A stretch of 38,820 bases of DNA from Pseudomonadota bacterium (lineage in GTDB: Bacteria > Pseudomonadota > Gammaproteobacteria > Burkholderiales > Thiobacillaceae), in NCBI GenBank assembly GCA_030684775.1, contig JAUXXW010000062.1:1-38820 (forward strand). The letters run 5' to 3'. Each line of letters begins with the position of its first letter. Within the stretch, counting starts at the first letter, position 1. The notes beneath the pieces are model-generated. The model ran no database searches, was not told the DNA's origin, and saw only the letters and a list, made by a program, of their open reading frames with translations. Below, in pieces: positions 8,477 through 19,014 of the stretch. A program made the translations under genes and the position numbers.

Positions 8477-9511
8477 ATGACCGCCTACGCCCAACTCCGC
8501 TCACGCCTCCCCTCCGCCCCGAAAACCTGGCTCATCACCGGTGTCGCCGGCTTCATCGGCTGCAACCTGCTGGAAACGCTGCTCAAGCTGGACCAGAACG
8601 TGGTCGGCCTGGACAACTTCGCCACCGGCCACCGCCATAACCTGAAACAGGTTTGCGACGCGGTGACCCCGGAACAATGGGCGCGCTTCAAGTTCAACGA
8701 GGGCGACATCCGCGTCCAGATGGATTGCCACGAAGCCTGCAAGGGGGTCGATTACGTCCTGCATCAGGCCGCCCTCGGCTCGGTGCCGCGTTCGCTGGAA
8801 GACCCCATCACCACCAACGGCGCCAACATCGACGGCTTCCTCAACATGCTGGTGGCGGCGCGCGCGGCCGAAGTGGCGCGCTTCGTCTACGCGGCGTCCA
8901 GCTCCACCTACGGCGACCATCCCGGCCTGCCCAAGGTCGAGGACGTGATCGGCAAGCCCTTGTCGCCCTACGCCGTGACCAAACTGGTCAACGAGCAATA
9001 CGCCGAGGTGTTCGCCCGCGCCTACGGCTTCAAAACAATAGGCCTGCGCTACTTCAACATTTTCGGCGCCCACCAGGACCCGGAAGGCGCCTATGCCGCC
9101 GTGGTGCCGAAATGGACGGCGGCGATGGTCAACAACGAGCCGGTATTCATCAACGGCGACGGCGAGACCAGCCGCGACTTCTGCTACATCGCCAACACCG
9201 TGCAGGCCAACCTGCTGGCCGCCACCGCCGAACATCCGGACGCGGCGAACCAGGTCTACAACGTCGCGGTGGGTGATCGCACCACCCTGAACGACCTGTT
9301 CGAGGCCATCCGCGCCACCCTGGAGCCGCGCTTCCCGCATCTGAAAGACTTCAAGCCCAGCTATCGCGACTTCCGTGCCGGCGACGTGCGCCATTCACTC
9401 GCCGACATCACCAAGGCCAAAACCCTGCTCGGTTACGAGCCCAGCCATCGCATCAAGGAAGGCCTGGTAGAGGCGATGGACTGGTACGTCAACGACCTCG
9501 CCGAGCGTTGA
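8477..9511 (+). CDS. tviC: UDP-N-acetylglucosamine 4-epimerase (TviC/WbpP type)
   Basis: 344 residues of the extended short-chain dehydrogenase family. NAD is bound by TGVAGFIG (residues 21-28), the catalytic Ser lies in [10 protein letters not shown] and the Tyr-Lys pair in [11 protein letters not shown]. WbpP/TviC enzymes interconvert UDP-GlcNAc and UDP-GalNAc or their uronic acids, and form a pair with the dehydrogenase at 6473. The start at ATG 8477 agrees with the N-terminal extension typical of WbpP before the nucleotide fold. The downstream neighbour, parC, is unrelated. Confidence 0.92.
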   Translation: MTAYAQLRSRLPSAPKTWLITGVAGFIGCNLLETLLKLDQNVVGLDNFATGHRHNLKQVCDAVTPEQWARFKFNEGDIRVQMDCHEACKGVDYVLHQAALGSVPRSLEDPITTNGANIDGFLNMLVAARAAEVARFVYAASSSTYGDHPGLPKVEDVIGKPLSPYAVTKLVNEQYAEVFARAYGFKTIGLRYFNIFGAHQDPEGAYAAVVPKWTAAMVNNEPVFINGDGETSRDFCYIANTVQANLLAATAEHPDAANQVYNVAVGDRTTLNDLFEAIRATLEPRFPHLKDFKPSYRDFRAGDVRHSLADITKAKTLLGYEPSHRIKEGLVEAMDWYVNDLAER

Positions 9512-9559
9512 TGCCGGCATAGGGGAGGCCGCGCGCGTGGCCTCCCTATAACGGCAACC

Positions 9560-11959
<2,400 letters not shown>

Positions 11960-12011
11960 GCTGGGAGCATTTCGCATGGTCGGATCGCCACCCCCAAAAA
12001 TGAAACCCGCC

Positions 12012-12125
12012 GTAGGAGCGGCTTCAGCCGCGATGCGCCGGCAGGCGCAAAGGCGAGACGTGTAGGCTAGGCGAGCGTCGGTTTTTTGCGCCTGCCGGCG
12101 CATCGCGGACACGGTCCGCTCCTAC
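12012..12125. repeat. Palindromic repeat family B, long copy before the restriction gene
   Basis: The arms GTAGGAGCGGCTTCAGCCGCGATGCG and CGCATCGCGGACACGGTCCGCTCCTAC enclose GCCGGCAGGCGCAAAGG and TTTTTTGCGCCTGCCGGC. It fills half of the gap between parC and the restriction helicase. With the 17-base tag at 12133 it matches the order seen at 6227-6366, inverted. Confidence 0.9.
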
Positions 12126-12132
12126 GGCATGG

Positions 12133-12149
12133 CGGTTGTTTCACGTTAA
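12133..12149. repeat. 17-base tag, copy 2 (inverted)
   Basis: CGGTTGTTTCACGTTAA is the exact reverse complement of 14913-14929. The two copies therefore flank the restriction helicase as perfect inverted repeats. Confidence 0.8.
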
Positions 12150-12197
12150 TGGACACAATTTCGGTTGAACGATAGAAACGCGACCACTGAGCCACCC

Positions 12198-14921
12198 ATG
12201 CCCCACCTGTTTCAAGCCCTGGCCCAGCGGGTAGACGATTGGCGAGCAGCCAATTACCCCTGCGCTGACTACCCCGCTATCCGCGAAATCCTCGAATACG
12301 CGCTGGAAGACGGCGCCGGCGGCCAGCTCCGCTATCTCCGCAAAGCGCAGTTCAGAGCCGTCGAAACCTACTGGTATCTGCGCCTGGTTCTCGGCACCCC
12401 CGAGATGCCCAGGCTCTATGAAACGCTCTTCCCGTCACATCGGGAGCGCCGCGAGGCGATGGGCCTGACTTCACCCGAGATCGTCGGCCTGATCGCCGAT
12501 GAAGGCTTCGATGCCTTGTTGGCGCGCATGCAGACCGATGCCGCCTTCGTCAGAAAGCATGGCCTCGAATCCCTGCGCGAAACCTTCGCCCTCGGCTACC
12601 CCAGCTACATCCTGGCGCTCGCCATGGGCGCGGGAAAAACCATCCTCATGGGCGCCATCGTCGCCACGGAATTCGCCCTGGCGCTGGAATATCCCGACGG
12701 CCCGTTCGTCCAGAACGCGCTGATCTTCGCGCCCGGCAAGACCATACTCGGCGCCCTGCGCGAGCTGGCCGACGTGCCATACGGCCAGCTCCTGCCGCCG
12801 CGCCTGCACAAACCTTTCGCCGCCAGCTTCAAACTCACCTTCACCCGCGACGGTGACAAAACCATCCCCATCACCTGGGGCAGTCGTTTCAACGTCATCG
12901 TCACCAACACCGAGAAAATCCGCATCCAGAAGCCCAACGCGCGCAATGCCACGCACCGCCTGTTCGCCGCCGGCAAGGAAGAAGAAGCCGGCGAACTCGC
13001 CAACCTGCGCCTGCAAGCCATCGGCTCTCTGCCGCATCTCGCCGTGTTTTCCGACGAAGCCCACCACACCTACGGCCAGAAACTGCTGGGCAAGTGGGAG
13101 AAGGACCGCGACACCGGCGAAGCCGTATTCAAGGACGACGGCATCAAGAAAGTCCGCCGCACCATCGACTACCTGGCGCGGGAAACCAACCTCGTCGTCG
13201 TCGTCAACGCCACCGGCACCCCCTACTTCCAGCGCCAACCCCTGCGTGACGTGGTGATCTGGTACGGCCTCGGCGAAGGCATCAAGGACGGCGTGCTGAA
13301 GGAACTGGCCGGCAGCATCAAGGTGTTCGATCTGGAGGACGGCCAGTCCGAACAACTGGTGTCCCAGGTGGTGGACGACTTTTTCCATGCCTATGGCGGC
13401 GTCAGCCTGCCCAACGGCGCCCCGGCACGGCTGGCGCTGTACTTTCCCAATCTGGAAACCCGCGACGAACTGCGCCCCGCCGTCGAATCCGCCCTCGCCC
13501 TGCGCGGTATCGGCACGGATGTCGTGCTCGCGGTGGACAACAAATCCACTGACGCCACCCGCCGCGCCTTCGAGGCCGTGGCGCGCGACCCCACCGCCCC
13601 GCATCGCGTGCTATTGCTGGTGAACATGGGCACCGAAGGCTGGAACTGCCCCAGCCTGTTCGCCTGCGCCCTGGTGCGCAAACTCGCCAGCAGCAACAAC
13701 TTCGTCTTGCAGGCCGCCACTCGCTGCCTCCGTCAGGTGCCTGGCAACACCCACCCGGCACGGGTCTATCTCACCCATACCAACAAGAAAACCCTGGAAA
13801 GCCAACTCAGCGAAACCTATGGCACCAGCATCAAGGAACTCAACGCCCAGCACAGCGAGCGGGTGGAAAAAGAAATCGTCCTGCATCGGCCCGAGTTGCC
13901 GCCGCTGCTGATCCGGAAACGCGTGCTGCGCATCCAGCCCAAGCCCGCCGCCGAACTGCCGCCGCTGGCCTTCAGCGTGCCCGACATTCCCGCGCCGGAA
14001 GCGCCCAGCGTGCAAACCTGGTCGGTCATCGAAACCGCAGCCGGCGATACCCGCTTTCAACGCCTGGATGCGGGCGAAACCCTCGCCGGCTACGCCGCTG
14101 AAGCGCTCACCACCTACAGCACCGCCGCCGAACTCGCCGCCAACTACCATCTGGCCACAGCGGAAGTCCTGGCCGCCCTGCGCGCGGCCTATGGCGACGA
14201 CCCCATCCCCGCCCACCACATGAATGCCCTGGGTGGGCAAATCGAGGCACTACGCTCGCATTACGAAGCGCATTACGAAGAAATCGACGTCGCCGTGGCC
14301 CTGGTCCGCGCCGCAGGCTTCATCCGCCACGAGGGCGAAAGCGGCCCCGTCTACACCGCCCGCATCAGCTTCGCCAAAGACCGCGAATCGCTCTATCTCA
14401 CCGCCCAGGAAACCCCCGACCCCGCGCAAGCCCTGGCCGCCAGCTTCCATTACGAGGGCTACAACTTCGATTCCCAGCCCGAGCGGGAATTTCTCGAATG
14501 GGCGCTGGCCCTGTTGCGCGATCACCCGCACCACATCGAAGGCCTCTGGTTTACCGGTGGCCTCAGCGACCCCGCCAAGACCGACCTGTACGCCGACTAC
14601 CTGGGCGAGGACGGCCGCTGGCACCGCTACACGCCCGATTTCGTGATCCGCCGCGGCGATGGCAAGCATCTGGTGATCGAGGTAAAGAAAGACACGTTCA
14701 GCCCCGACATCACCGCCGATTTGCGCCGCCTGGAAGCCGGCGAACCACCGCAAACCCTGGAAGGCCGCAAGGCCGTCGCCCTCAAACGCTGGGAACAGCT
14801 CAACCCGGACCGCCTCAGCTACCGCGTGCTGTTCGCCGACGACACCCTGCACGACAGCGGCAAACAGGCCGTGCGCGACTTCCTGCTGGCGGATTTGGCA
14901 AACACCGCGCCCTTAACGTGA
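12198..14921 (+). CDS. Type III-like restriction subunit: DEAH helicase with C-terminal PD-(D/E)xK nuclease
   Basis: 907 residues from ATG 12198 (a TTG at 12165 would add 11). A superfamily 2 helicase core shows Walker A MGAGKT (about 143-148), the DEAH box at 286-289 (FSDEAHHTY), a motif III-like VNATGTPYF, and a C-terminal helicase lobe with a motif VI-like FVLQAATRCLRQVPG. Near the end, Pro813-Asp814 ... Glu828-Val-Lys830 (TPDFVIRRGDGKHLVIEVKK) is a good PD-(D/E)xK nuclease site. With the methyltransferase downstream it should cut foreign DNA after ATP-driven movement along DNA. Unlike the usual type III order, the restriction gene comes first. The stop TGA lies within the 17-base tag. Confidence 0.9.
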   Translation: MPHLFQALAQRVDDWRAANYPCADYPAIREILEYALEDGAGGQLRYLRKAQFRAVETYWYLRLVLGTPEMPRLYETLFPSHRERREAMGLTSPEIVGLIADEGFDALLARMQTDAAFVRKHGLESLRETFALGYPSYILALAMGAGKTILMGAIVATEFALALEYPDGPFVQNALIFAPGKTILGALRELADVPYGQLLPPRLHKPFAASFKLTFTRDGDKTIPITWGSRFNVIVTNTEKIRIQKPNARNATHRLFAAGKEEEAGELANLRLQAIGSLPHLAVFSDEAHHTYGQKLLGKWEKDRDTGEAVFKDDGIKKVRRTIDYLARETNLVVVVNATGTPYFQRQPLRDVVIWYGLGEGIKDGVLKELAGSIKVFDLEDGQSEQLVSQVVDDFFHAYGGVSLPNGAPARLALYFPNLETRDELRPAVESALALRGIGTDVVLAVDNKSTDATRRAFEAVARDPTAPHRVLLLVNMGTEGWNCPSLFACALVRKLASSNNFVLQAATRCLRQVPGNTHPARVYLTHTNKKTLESQLSETYGTSIKELNAQHSERVEKEIVLHRPELPPLLIRKRVLRIQPKPAAELPPLAFSVPDIPAPEAPSVQTWSVIETAAGDTRFQRLDAGETLAGYAAEALTTYSTAAELAANYHLATAEVLAALRAAYGDDPIPAHHMNALGGQIEALRSHYEAHYEEIDVAVALVRAAGFIRHEGESGPVYTARISFAKDRESLYLTAQETPDPAQALAASFHYEGYNFDSQPEREFLEWALALLRDHPHHIEGLWFTGGLSDPAKTDLYADYLGEDGRWHRYTPDFVIRRGDGKHLVIEVKKDTFSPDITADLRRLEAGEPPQTLEGRKAVALKRWEQLNPDRLSYRVLFADDTLHDSGKQAVRDFLLADLANTAPLT

Positions 14922-14929
14922 AACAACCG
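14913..14929. repeat. 17-base tag, copy 3
   Basis: TTAACGTGAAACAACCG; its internal TGA (14919-14921) is the stop codon of the restriction helicase. It is followed 20 bases later by repeat C rather than repeat B. Confidence 0.8.
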
Positions 14930-14949
14930 TATTCGTTTGACATGCCACC

Positions 14950-15050
14950 TCCCCCCTTTCTCAAAGGGGGGCCGGGGGGGGATTTCTACAAGGGCCGCAC
15001 GGCTGCAACCGTCGCTAAATCCCCCCTGCCCCCCTTCGAGAAAGGGGGGG
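14950..15050. repeat. Palindromic repeat family C between res and mod
   Basis: CCCCCCTTTCTCAAAGGGGGG opens, and its near-inverse around CCCCCCTTCGAGAAAGGGGGG closes, with GGGGGATTT and AAATCCCCCC as inner arms. A full copy lies inside gshB (29573-29671) and a half copy at 34319-34356. Confidence 0.88.
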
Positions 15051-15104
15051 AACGTCTCACCCGCTTCATCCTCACGGGGCCATCCGGCCATCCCTGTTCG
15101 TCGC

Positions 15105-15136
15105 GTTGGGCACGCCTGCGGCTTTGCCCAACCTAC
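15105..15136. repeat. Half copy of repeat family A
   Basis: GTTGGGCACGCCTGCGGCTTTGCCCAACCTAC corresponds to the right half of family A; the left arm is missing. It ends 24 bases before the methyltransferase start. Confidence 0.75.
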
Positions 15137-15160
15137 GTTCCTGCGTCCCATTCAACCACC

Positions 15161-17374
15161 ATGCCAGCCATGACCGACACCGCCCAACCCCAGCCCGCGC
15201 CGAAGAAAACCACGGAGGTCGGCATCGCCAAGGCCAAAGGCCGGCCCATGCTCACCTGGGTGGGAAAGAAACCGCTCGGCCGGGTCACCGCCTACCCCGC
15301 GCAGCACATCGAGCGCTTCCTTCTCCCCTCCCCCGCCGGGGGAGGGGCCGGGGCAGCCAGAGACTTGGCCGACGTTGTTGGGCGGCCTAGTCGGTTGGCT
15401 GGTAGTTCCATCAGAGAGGGAGCAACGCCGGCCAATACCGCCGCCTGGTCCGCCTGGCCCGCCGCCTACGAACACGGCGGCCTGCTGTTCCACGGCGACA
15501 ACAAGGACGTGCTGGCGCACCTGCTGGCCAACGGCTTTCGCGGCCAGATCAAGCTGATCTACATCGACCCGCCCTTCGACAGCGGCGCCGACTACGTGCG
15601 CCGCGTGCAACTGCGCGGCCCCAAGGGCACGCTGAAGATCGACGGCGAGGACTACGCCCTGGGCGAACAGGTGCAGTACACCGACATCTGGTCCAACGAC
15701 ACCTATTTGCAGTTCATGTATGAGCGGTTGTTGATGGCCAAGGAGCTTCTTGTCGAGGATGGGATGTTTGTCTTGCACTGCGATCCGGCCAGAGGGCACT
15801 ACTTGAAGTGCATCCTCGATGAAGTGTTTGGCCCCGACTCGTTTATCAATCAAGTGGTCTGGAAACGTTCAGATGCCCATAGCGATGCCGGCCAAGGTGC
15901 CCAGCACTTTGGCACGGTACACGACATGATTTATTTCTATGGGAAATCAACCACCTACACATGGAACACCCTTTACACAGCGCTACCGAAATCGACCATC
16001 GAGCATTGGTATCGCAACGTCGAACCTGAAACGGGGCGCCGCTACAACAAAGCCGACGTGACAGGCCCCGGTGGTGCCGTAAAAGGCAATCCGGTGTACG
16101 AGTGGAAAGGAATTACGCGGGCTTGGCGTTACAGCAAAGAGCGCATGGCAGACATGGACGCTCAAGGCCTACTTGTCTACACGGCGAGCGGTATGCCGTA
16201 CCAGAAGCGGTATCTGGACGAAAGTAAGGGTGTACCAATCCAGGATTGGTGGGACGACATCCAGATGGTTCGCGGCATTCAACGTCGCGGGGAATCTCAT
16301 TACCCAACCGAAAAACCAGAGGCAGCGTTGGCGCGCATATTGTCAGTGACTACTAACCCCGGCGACCTCGTCCTCGACTGCTTCATCGGTTCCGGCACCA
16401 CCGCCGCCGTCGCCCAGAAACTCGGCCGCCGCTGGATCGGTTGCGACATCAACAAGGGCGCCATCCAGACCACGGCGAAACGCCTGCAAGGTGTCATGCG
16501 CGAGCAGGCCGCTCAGCTTGCGGACGCCCGGCAGGGGGAACTGGACATTAACCCCTCCCCCGCCGGGGGAGGGGTTGGGGAGAGGGAACCCGGTTCGCTA
16601 GACGCCACCGTTGCGCCCTCACCCCGCCCTCTCCCGGGGGGAGAGGGAGAAAAACAGCCTTGCCAACTGTCTTTCGGCACCTGGCGGGTCAACGATTACG
16701 ACCTGCAAATCCAGCACAACGAGGCGGTGGAACTGGTCGGCGAACACCTGGGCATCAGCCGCACCCGCACCGACCCGTTTTTCGACGGCACGCGCGGCAG
16801 CCAGTTGGTCAAGATCGTGCCGCTCAACCATCCGCTCTCCCCCCTGGATTGCGAGGCGCTGCGCCTGGAACTGAAGAACCGGCCCGAGGAAGAGCGCGAC
16901 ATTCTGCTGGTCTGTCTCGGCATCGAGCACGCCGCGCGCGACTGGATCGAGTTGCACAACCGCAACCACCCGATCAACAAGCTCCATGTCGTGGAACTGC
17001 GCACCGACCGCAAGGCCGGCGGCGTCATCCGCCATGAGCCACTCTCCGCGCAAGTCAGCCTGCGGCGCGAAGACGACAAGCTGGTGGTGGAAATCCAGGA
17101 CGTGCTGTCACCGTCCATCCTGCAACGCCTGCATCTGCAAGAAGGCCTGTTCCGCGCCGAAGTCGCCGACTGGCGCGCCGTGGTCGATTGCGTGCTGATC
17201 GACACCGCCTACACCGGTGAAGTCTTCAACGTGGCCCTGGCCGACGTGCCCGAGCGCAAACAAGACCTGGTGCAAGGCCGCTACGAACTGCCGGTGCCGC
17301 CGATTGGCGCGACCGTGGCGGTGAAGATCATCGACATGCTGGGCGAGGAACTGCTGATTCAACAGGCATTTTGA
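15161..17374 (+). CDS. Type III-like DNA methyltransferase (beta class, N4/N6 amino)
   Basis: 737 residues from ATG 15161 (ATG 15170 is also possible). Motif IV DPPF (Asp136, IYIDPPFDSGADY) precedes motif I (FIGSGTT, residue 408), the order of beta-class adenine/cytosine-N4 methyltransferases such as type III Mod. Between them, about 15700-16360, codon use and base composition change abruptly to a more AT-rich style; this is where the target recognition domain lies in the class. A separate C-terminal domain (about 500-737) has no clear family. Two repeat-D blocks are read in frame: residues about 54-89 and 463-497, the second being the linker between the catalytic and C-terminal domains. It protects host DNA against the adjoining restriction subunit. 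Confidence 0.9.
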   Translation: MPAMTDTAQPQPAPKKTTEVGIAKAKGRPMLTWVGKKPLGRVTAYPAQHIERFLLPSPAGGGAGAARDLADVVGRPSRLAGSSIREGATPANTAAWSAWPAAYEHGGLLFHGDNKDVLAHLLANGFRGQIKLIYIDPPFDSGADYVRRVQLRGPKGTLKIDGEDYALGEQVQYTDIWSNDTYLQFMYERLLMAKELLVEDGMFVLHCDPARGHYLKCILDEVFGPDSFINQVVWKRSDAHSDAGQGAQHFGTVHDMIYFYGKSTTYTWNTLYTALPKSTIEHWYRNVEPETGRRYNKADVTGPGGAVKGNPVYEWKGITRAWRYSKERMADMDAQGLLVYTASGMPYQKRYLDESKGVPIQDWWDDIQMVRGIQRRGESHYPTEKPEAALARILSVTTNPGDLVLDCFIGSGTTAAVAQKLGRRWIGCDINKGAIQTTAKRLQGVMREQAAQLADARQGELDINPSPAGGGVGEREPGSLDATVAPSPRPLPGGEGEKQPCQLSFGTWRVNDYDLQIQHNEAVELVGEHLGISRTRTDPFFDGTRGSQLVKIVPLNHPLSPLDCEALRLELKNRPEEERDILLVCLGIEHAARDWIELHNRNHPINKLHVVELRTDRKAGGVIRHEPLSAQVSLRREDDKLVVEIQDVLSPSILQRLHLQEGLFRAEVADWRAVVDCVLIDTAYTGEVFNVALADVPERKQDLVQGRYELPVPPIGATVAVKIIDMLGEELLIQQAF
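15322..15425. repeat. Repeat family D block inside mod (N-terminal)
   Basis: CTCCCCTCCCCCGCCGGGGGAGGGGCCGGGG, then a segment with GACGTTGTTGGGCGGC and TCGGTTGGCTGG, then TCAGAGAGGGAG. It is translated in frame (LPSPAGGGAG... SSIREGA) and separates residues QHIERF from the conserved AYEHGGLLFHGDN. Confidence 0.7.
16548..16651. repeat. Pair of inverted family D repeats inside mod (linker)
   Basis: CCCCTCCCCCGCCGGGGGAGGGGTTGGGGAGAGGG is followed by CCCTCACCCCGCCCTCTCCCGGGGGGAGAGGG, head to head. Translated in frame as NPSPAGGGVGEREP and PSPRPLPGGEGE, it forms a flexible Pro/Gly linker before the C-terminal domain. Confidence 0.85.
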
Positions 17375-17720
17375 GTTCCGTAGCCGTAGGTTGGGCAAAG
17401 CGCAGCGTGCCCAACATCGCGGCGGTTCGTTGGGCACGCTACGCTTTGCCCAACCTACGAACGGGTAACCGATTCACTCGCACAGCATCCCGCCATCCAC
17501 CCATTCCCGCGCCTGCCGGGCGAACTCGGCGGCTCGTAGGATGTGGTTACCGAAGGGTATAAGCAGGGACTTGGCCGCCGTCTTTTGGCGGCTTAGTCCT
17601 TCGCTTAGGGGCTTTATCAGGGGATTCATCGGAGCATGGCGAACCGCATCGGCCACGGTTGCGTTGTGTGGTGCGGTTCGTCCCTCACCACACCCTACGG
17701 CACTTCCGCGAGACGGCGCT
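17375..17720. other. Gene-free stretch with repeats and a possible gene remnant
   Basis: After mod there is repeat A (17386-17458), then about 200 bases in which a minus-strand frame (17656-17474, about 60 codons, with SLLIPFGNHILRAAEFARQ) looks protein-like but has no recognised family and no ribosome site. The segment GGTTGCGTTGTGTGGTGCGG...CACCACACCCTACGG (17659-17701) is an imperfect hairpin resembling the short repeat at 25389. I see no convincing functional gene. Confidence 0.5.
17386..17458. repeat. Palindromic repeat family A, simple copy
   Basis: GTAGGTTGGGCAAAGCGCAGCGTGCCCAAC, a short loop, then GTTGGGCACGCTACGCTTTGCCCAACCTAC. It is an almost perfect 30-base-arm hairpin 12 bases after the mod stop and may act as a transcript end. 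Confidence 0.93.
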
Positions 17721-18569
17721 TCAGCCCGTCCGCGCGATGGCTGCTTCCACCAATTCCAGGAAATCCGCCTGATTCTTCACCTGCGCGACTTCCTGTGAGG
17801 TGACGGTGTAGCCGTGCGGGCCGGCGATGGCTTCGTAGCGCGGCACGCGGGAGTGGAACAGGCGCGGGAACACCCAGCGGGTGAAGTCGTTGGGCTCGAC
17901 CTGGGCGACGAATTCCAGGCCTTTTTCCGCCATGTACACGGGCAGGTTTTCCGCCAGGAATGCGGGCCGGTAATAGAGCGGCTTGGGGTCGGACTGGGCG
18001 CGGCGAATCAGGGTGTCTTCCTCGTCCTTGGTCGTCACCTTGATGTAGAGAATCAGGGTGTGTTCGGCCAGCAGGTCGATGACGGAGTCGTCTTCCAGCT
18101 CGCACAGGCTGCCGCCGACGTCGTTGACGAAATGGTCGTAGCCGTAGATTTCCTGTGCCTTGCGGATGAACTCCGGCACGTCCTTCATGGCGGCGATTTC
18201 GCCTTCGCGGTACAGCGCCTGGCGGCGGCTGAATTCGGGCAGTGACAGGCCAGCGAAGTCCGGGTTGCCGAGCTTGCCGACGAAGGACAACACCGGGCCG
18301 AGGTCCTGAATCTTGATGTTGTTGCGGATGTCGATCCAGTCGTTGCGCAACAGCTCGCGCAGGAAAGGCACCTGCATCGCCTGCTGCTTGATTAGGTCGA
18401 GGATGGGTTCGTCCAGGTAGCGCGTGCCGATGCGGTAATCGCCGGAGAAATGGAACCAGTCATGGCGGCGCAGCAGGGCGGAGATATAGGTCTTGCCGAC
18501 GCCGGACATGCCCAGCAGGGTGACCTTCTTGTGCTCCCAGGCACGGAAGGATTCGGGAGTGAATTTCAT
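17721..18569 (-). CDS. P-loop ATPase of unknown function
   Basis: 282 residues. Walker A is seen as LLGMSGVGKT at about residues 18-27, followed by a kinase-like start (YISALLRRHDWFHFSGDYRIGTRYL). The middle contains VNDVGGSLCELEDDSVIDLL, then TLILYIKVTTKDEE, which would fit the core strands of a P-loop fold. No membrane segment or signal peptide is present. It resembles conserved proteobacterial proteins annotated only as ATPases. It is transcribed away from hemP, sharing the 123-base gap that holds the Fur-like tandem, so iron control of both directions is possible. No substrate can be named. Confidence 0.75.
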   Translation of the reverse strand: MKFTPESFRAWEHKKVTLLGMSGVGKTYISALLRRHDWFHFSGDYRIGTRYLDEPILDLIKQQAMQVPFLRELLRNDWIDIRNNIKIQDLGPVLSFVGKLGNPDFAGLSLPEFSRRQALYREGEIAAMKDVPEFIRKAQEIYGYDHFVNDVGGSLCELEDDSVIDLLAEHTLILYIKVTTKDEEDTLIRRAQSDPKPLYYRPAFLAENLPVYMAEKGLEFVAQVEPNDFTRWVFPRLFHSRVPRYEAIAGPHGYTVTSQEVAQVKNQADFLELVEAAIARTG

Positions 18570-18644
18570 CGGATAGGCGGTTCAAGTGCGGGAAGGCCGC
18601 CAGTGTGCCTTAGCGCGCGCTTTCGGTGAACGGCAACATTCCAA

Positions 18645-18678
18645 ATGAGAACCGCTTGCATATGAGAATGGCTCGCAT
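18645..18678 (+). promoter_or_regulatory. Tandem 17-base Fur-like operator
   Basis: ATGAGAACCGCTTGCAT (18645-18661) is followed without a gap by ATGAGAATGGCTCGCAT (18662-18678), 14 of 17 positions identical. TGAGAAT-type halves are typical of Fur boxes, and the gene directly downstream is hemP, a classic Fur target. The site ends 14 bases before the hemP ATG, so binding would block transcription or the start site. Confidence 0.65.
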
Positions 18679-18692
18679 ATAAGATTCGCCAC

Positions 18693-18860
18693 ATGAACGC
18701 AGCCACTCGAAACCAAGCCGTGAAACCTCCGCCGACCCTGCCGGAAGTGGTGAGCGCAACGATGCTGATGCGCGGCCAGCCGGTTCTGCGGATCGAGCAT
18801 GGCGGCGAGCGTTATCAATTGCGCCTGACTAAGAACGGCAAGTTGATCCTGACGAAATAA
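18693..18860 (+). CDS. hemP: Hemin uptake protein HemP
   Basis: 55 residues, short and basic at the end. The C-terminal half (LMRGQPVLRIEHGGERYQLRLTKNGKLILTK, described here in parts) has the HemP hallmark IEHGGERYxLRLTxNGKLILTK. HemP is linked to heme or iron uptake and in some beta-proteobacteria works as an activator of the heme-uptake operon. The start at ATG 18693 gives the family length. A tandem Fur-like site lies directly upstream. The usual TonB-dependent heme receptor is not next to it; instead a P19-type iron protein and a porin follow, with a repeat module (18909-18964) in the gap. Confidence 0.9.
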   Translation: MNAATRNQAVKPPPTLPEVVSATMLMRGQPVLRIEHGGERYQLRLTKNGKLILTK

Positions 18861-18908
18861 CCCGGTCGCCTCGGCGACGAACGCAGCCAGCCAAAGGACT
18901 TCTTCGCA

Positions 18909-18964
18909 GCCCCCGCAAGGGGGACGCCGGATTCGTAAGCGCTAAAGCGCCAACGACTCCGCTG
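18909..18964. repeat. Stand-alone copy of the module nested in family A
   Basis: Reverse-complemented it reads CAGCGGAGTCGTTGGCGCTT...TACGAATCCGGCGTCCCCCTTGCGGGGGC, the segment found inside repeat A at 1289-1346 and 21178-21233. It lies between hemP and the P19 gene. Confidence 0.85.
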
Positions 18965-19014
18965 TCCCAGTAGCCAGCCAGAAATGACTGATTACTCGAT
19001 GACTGGAGAAGTCC

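Noticed and set aside
14950-15050. CRISPR-like array suggested by repeated C/G blocks
   Set aside because: The blocks are palindromic arms of one hairpin element, not regularly spaced direct repeats with unique spacers; no cas gene is present.
14498-15160. Open frame continuing upstream of the methyltransferase start
   Set aside because: It overlaps the restriction helicase and repeats C and A; likeness to methyltransferases begins only after 15161.
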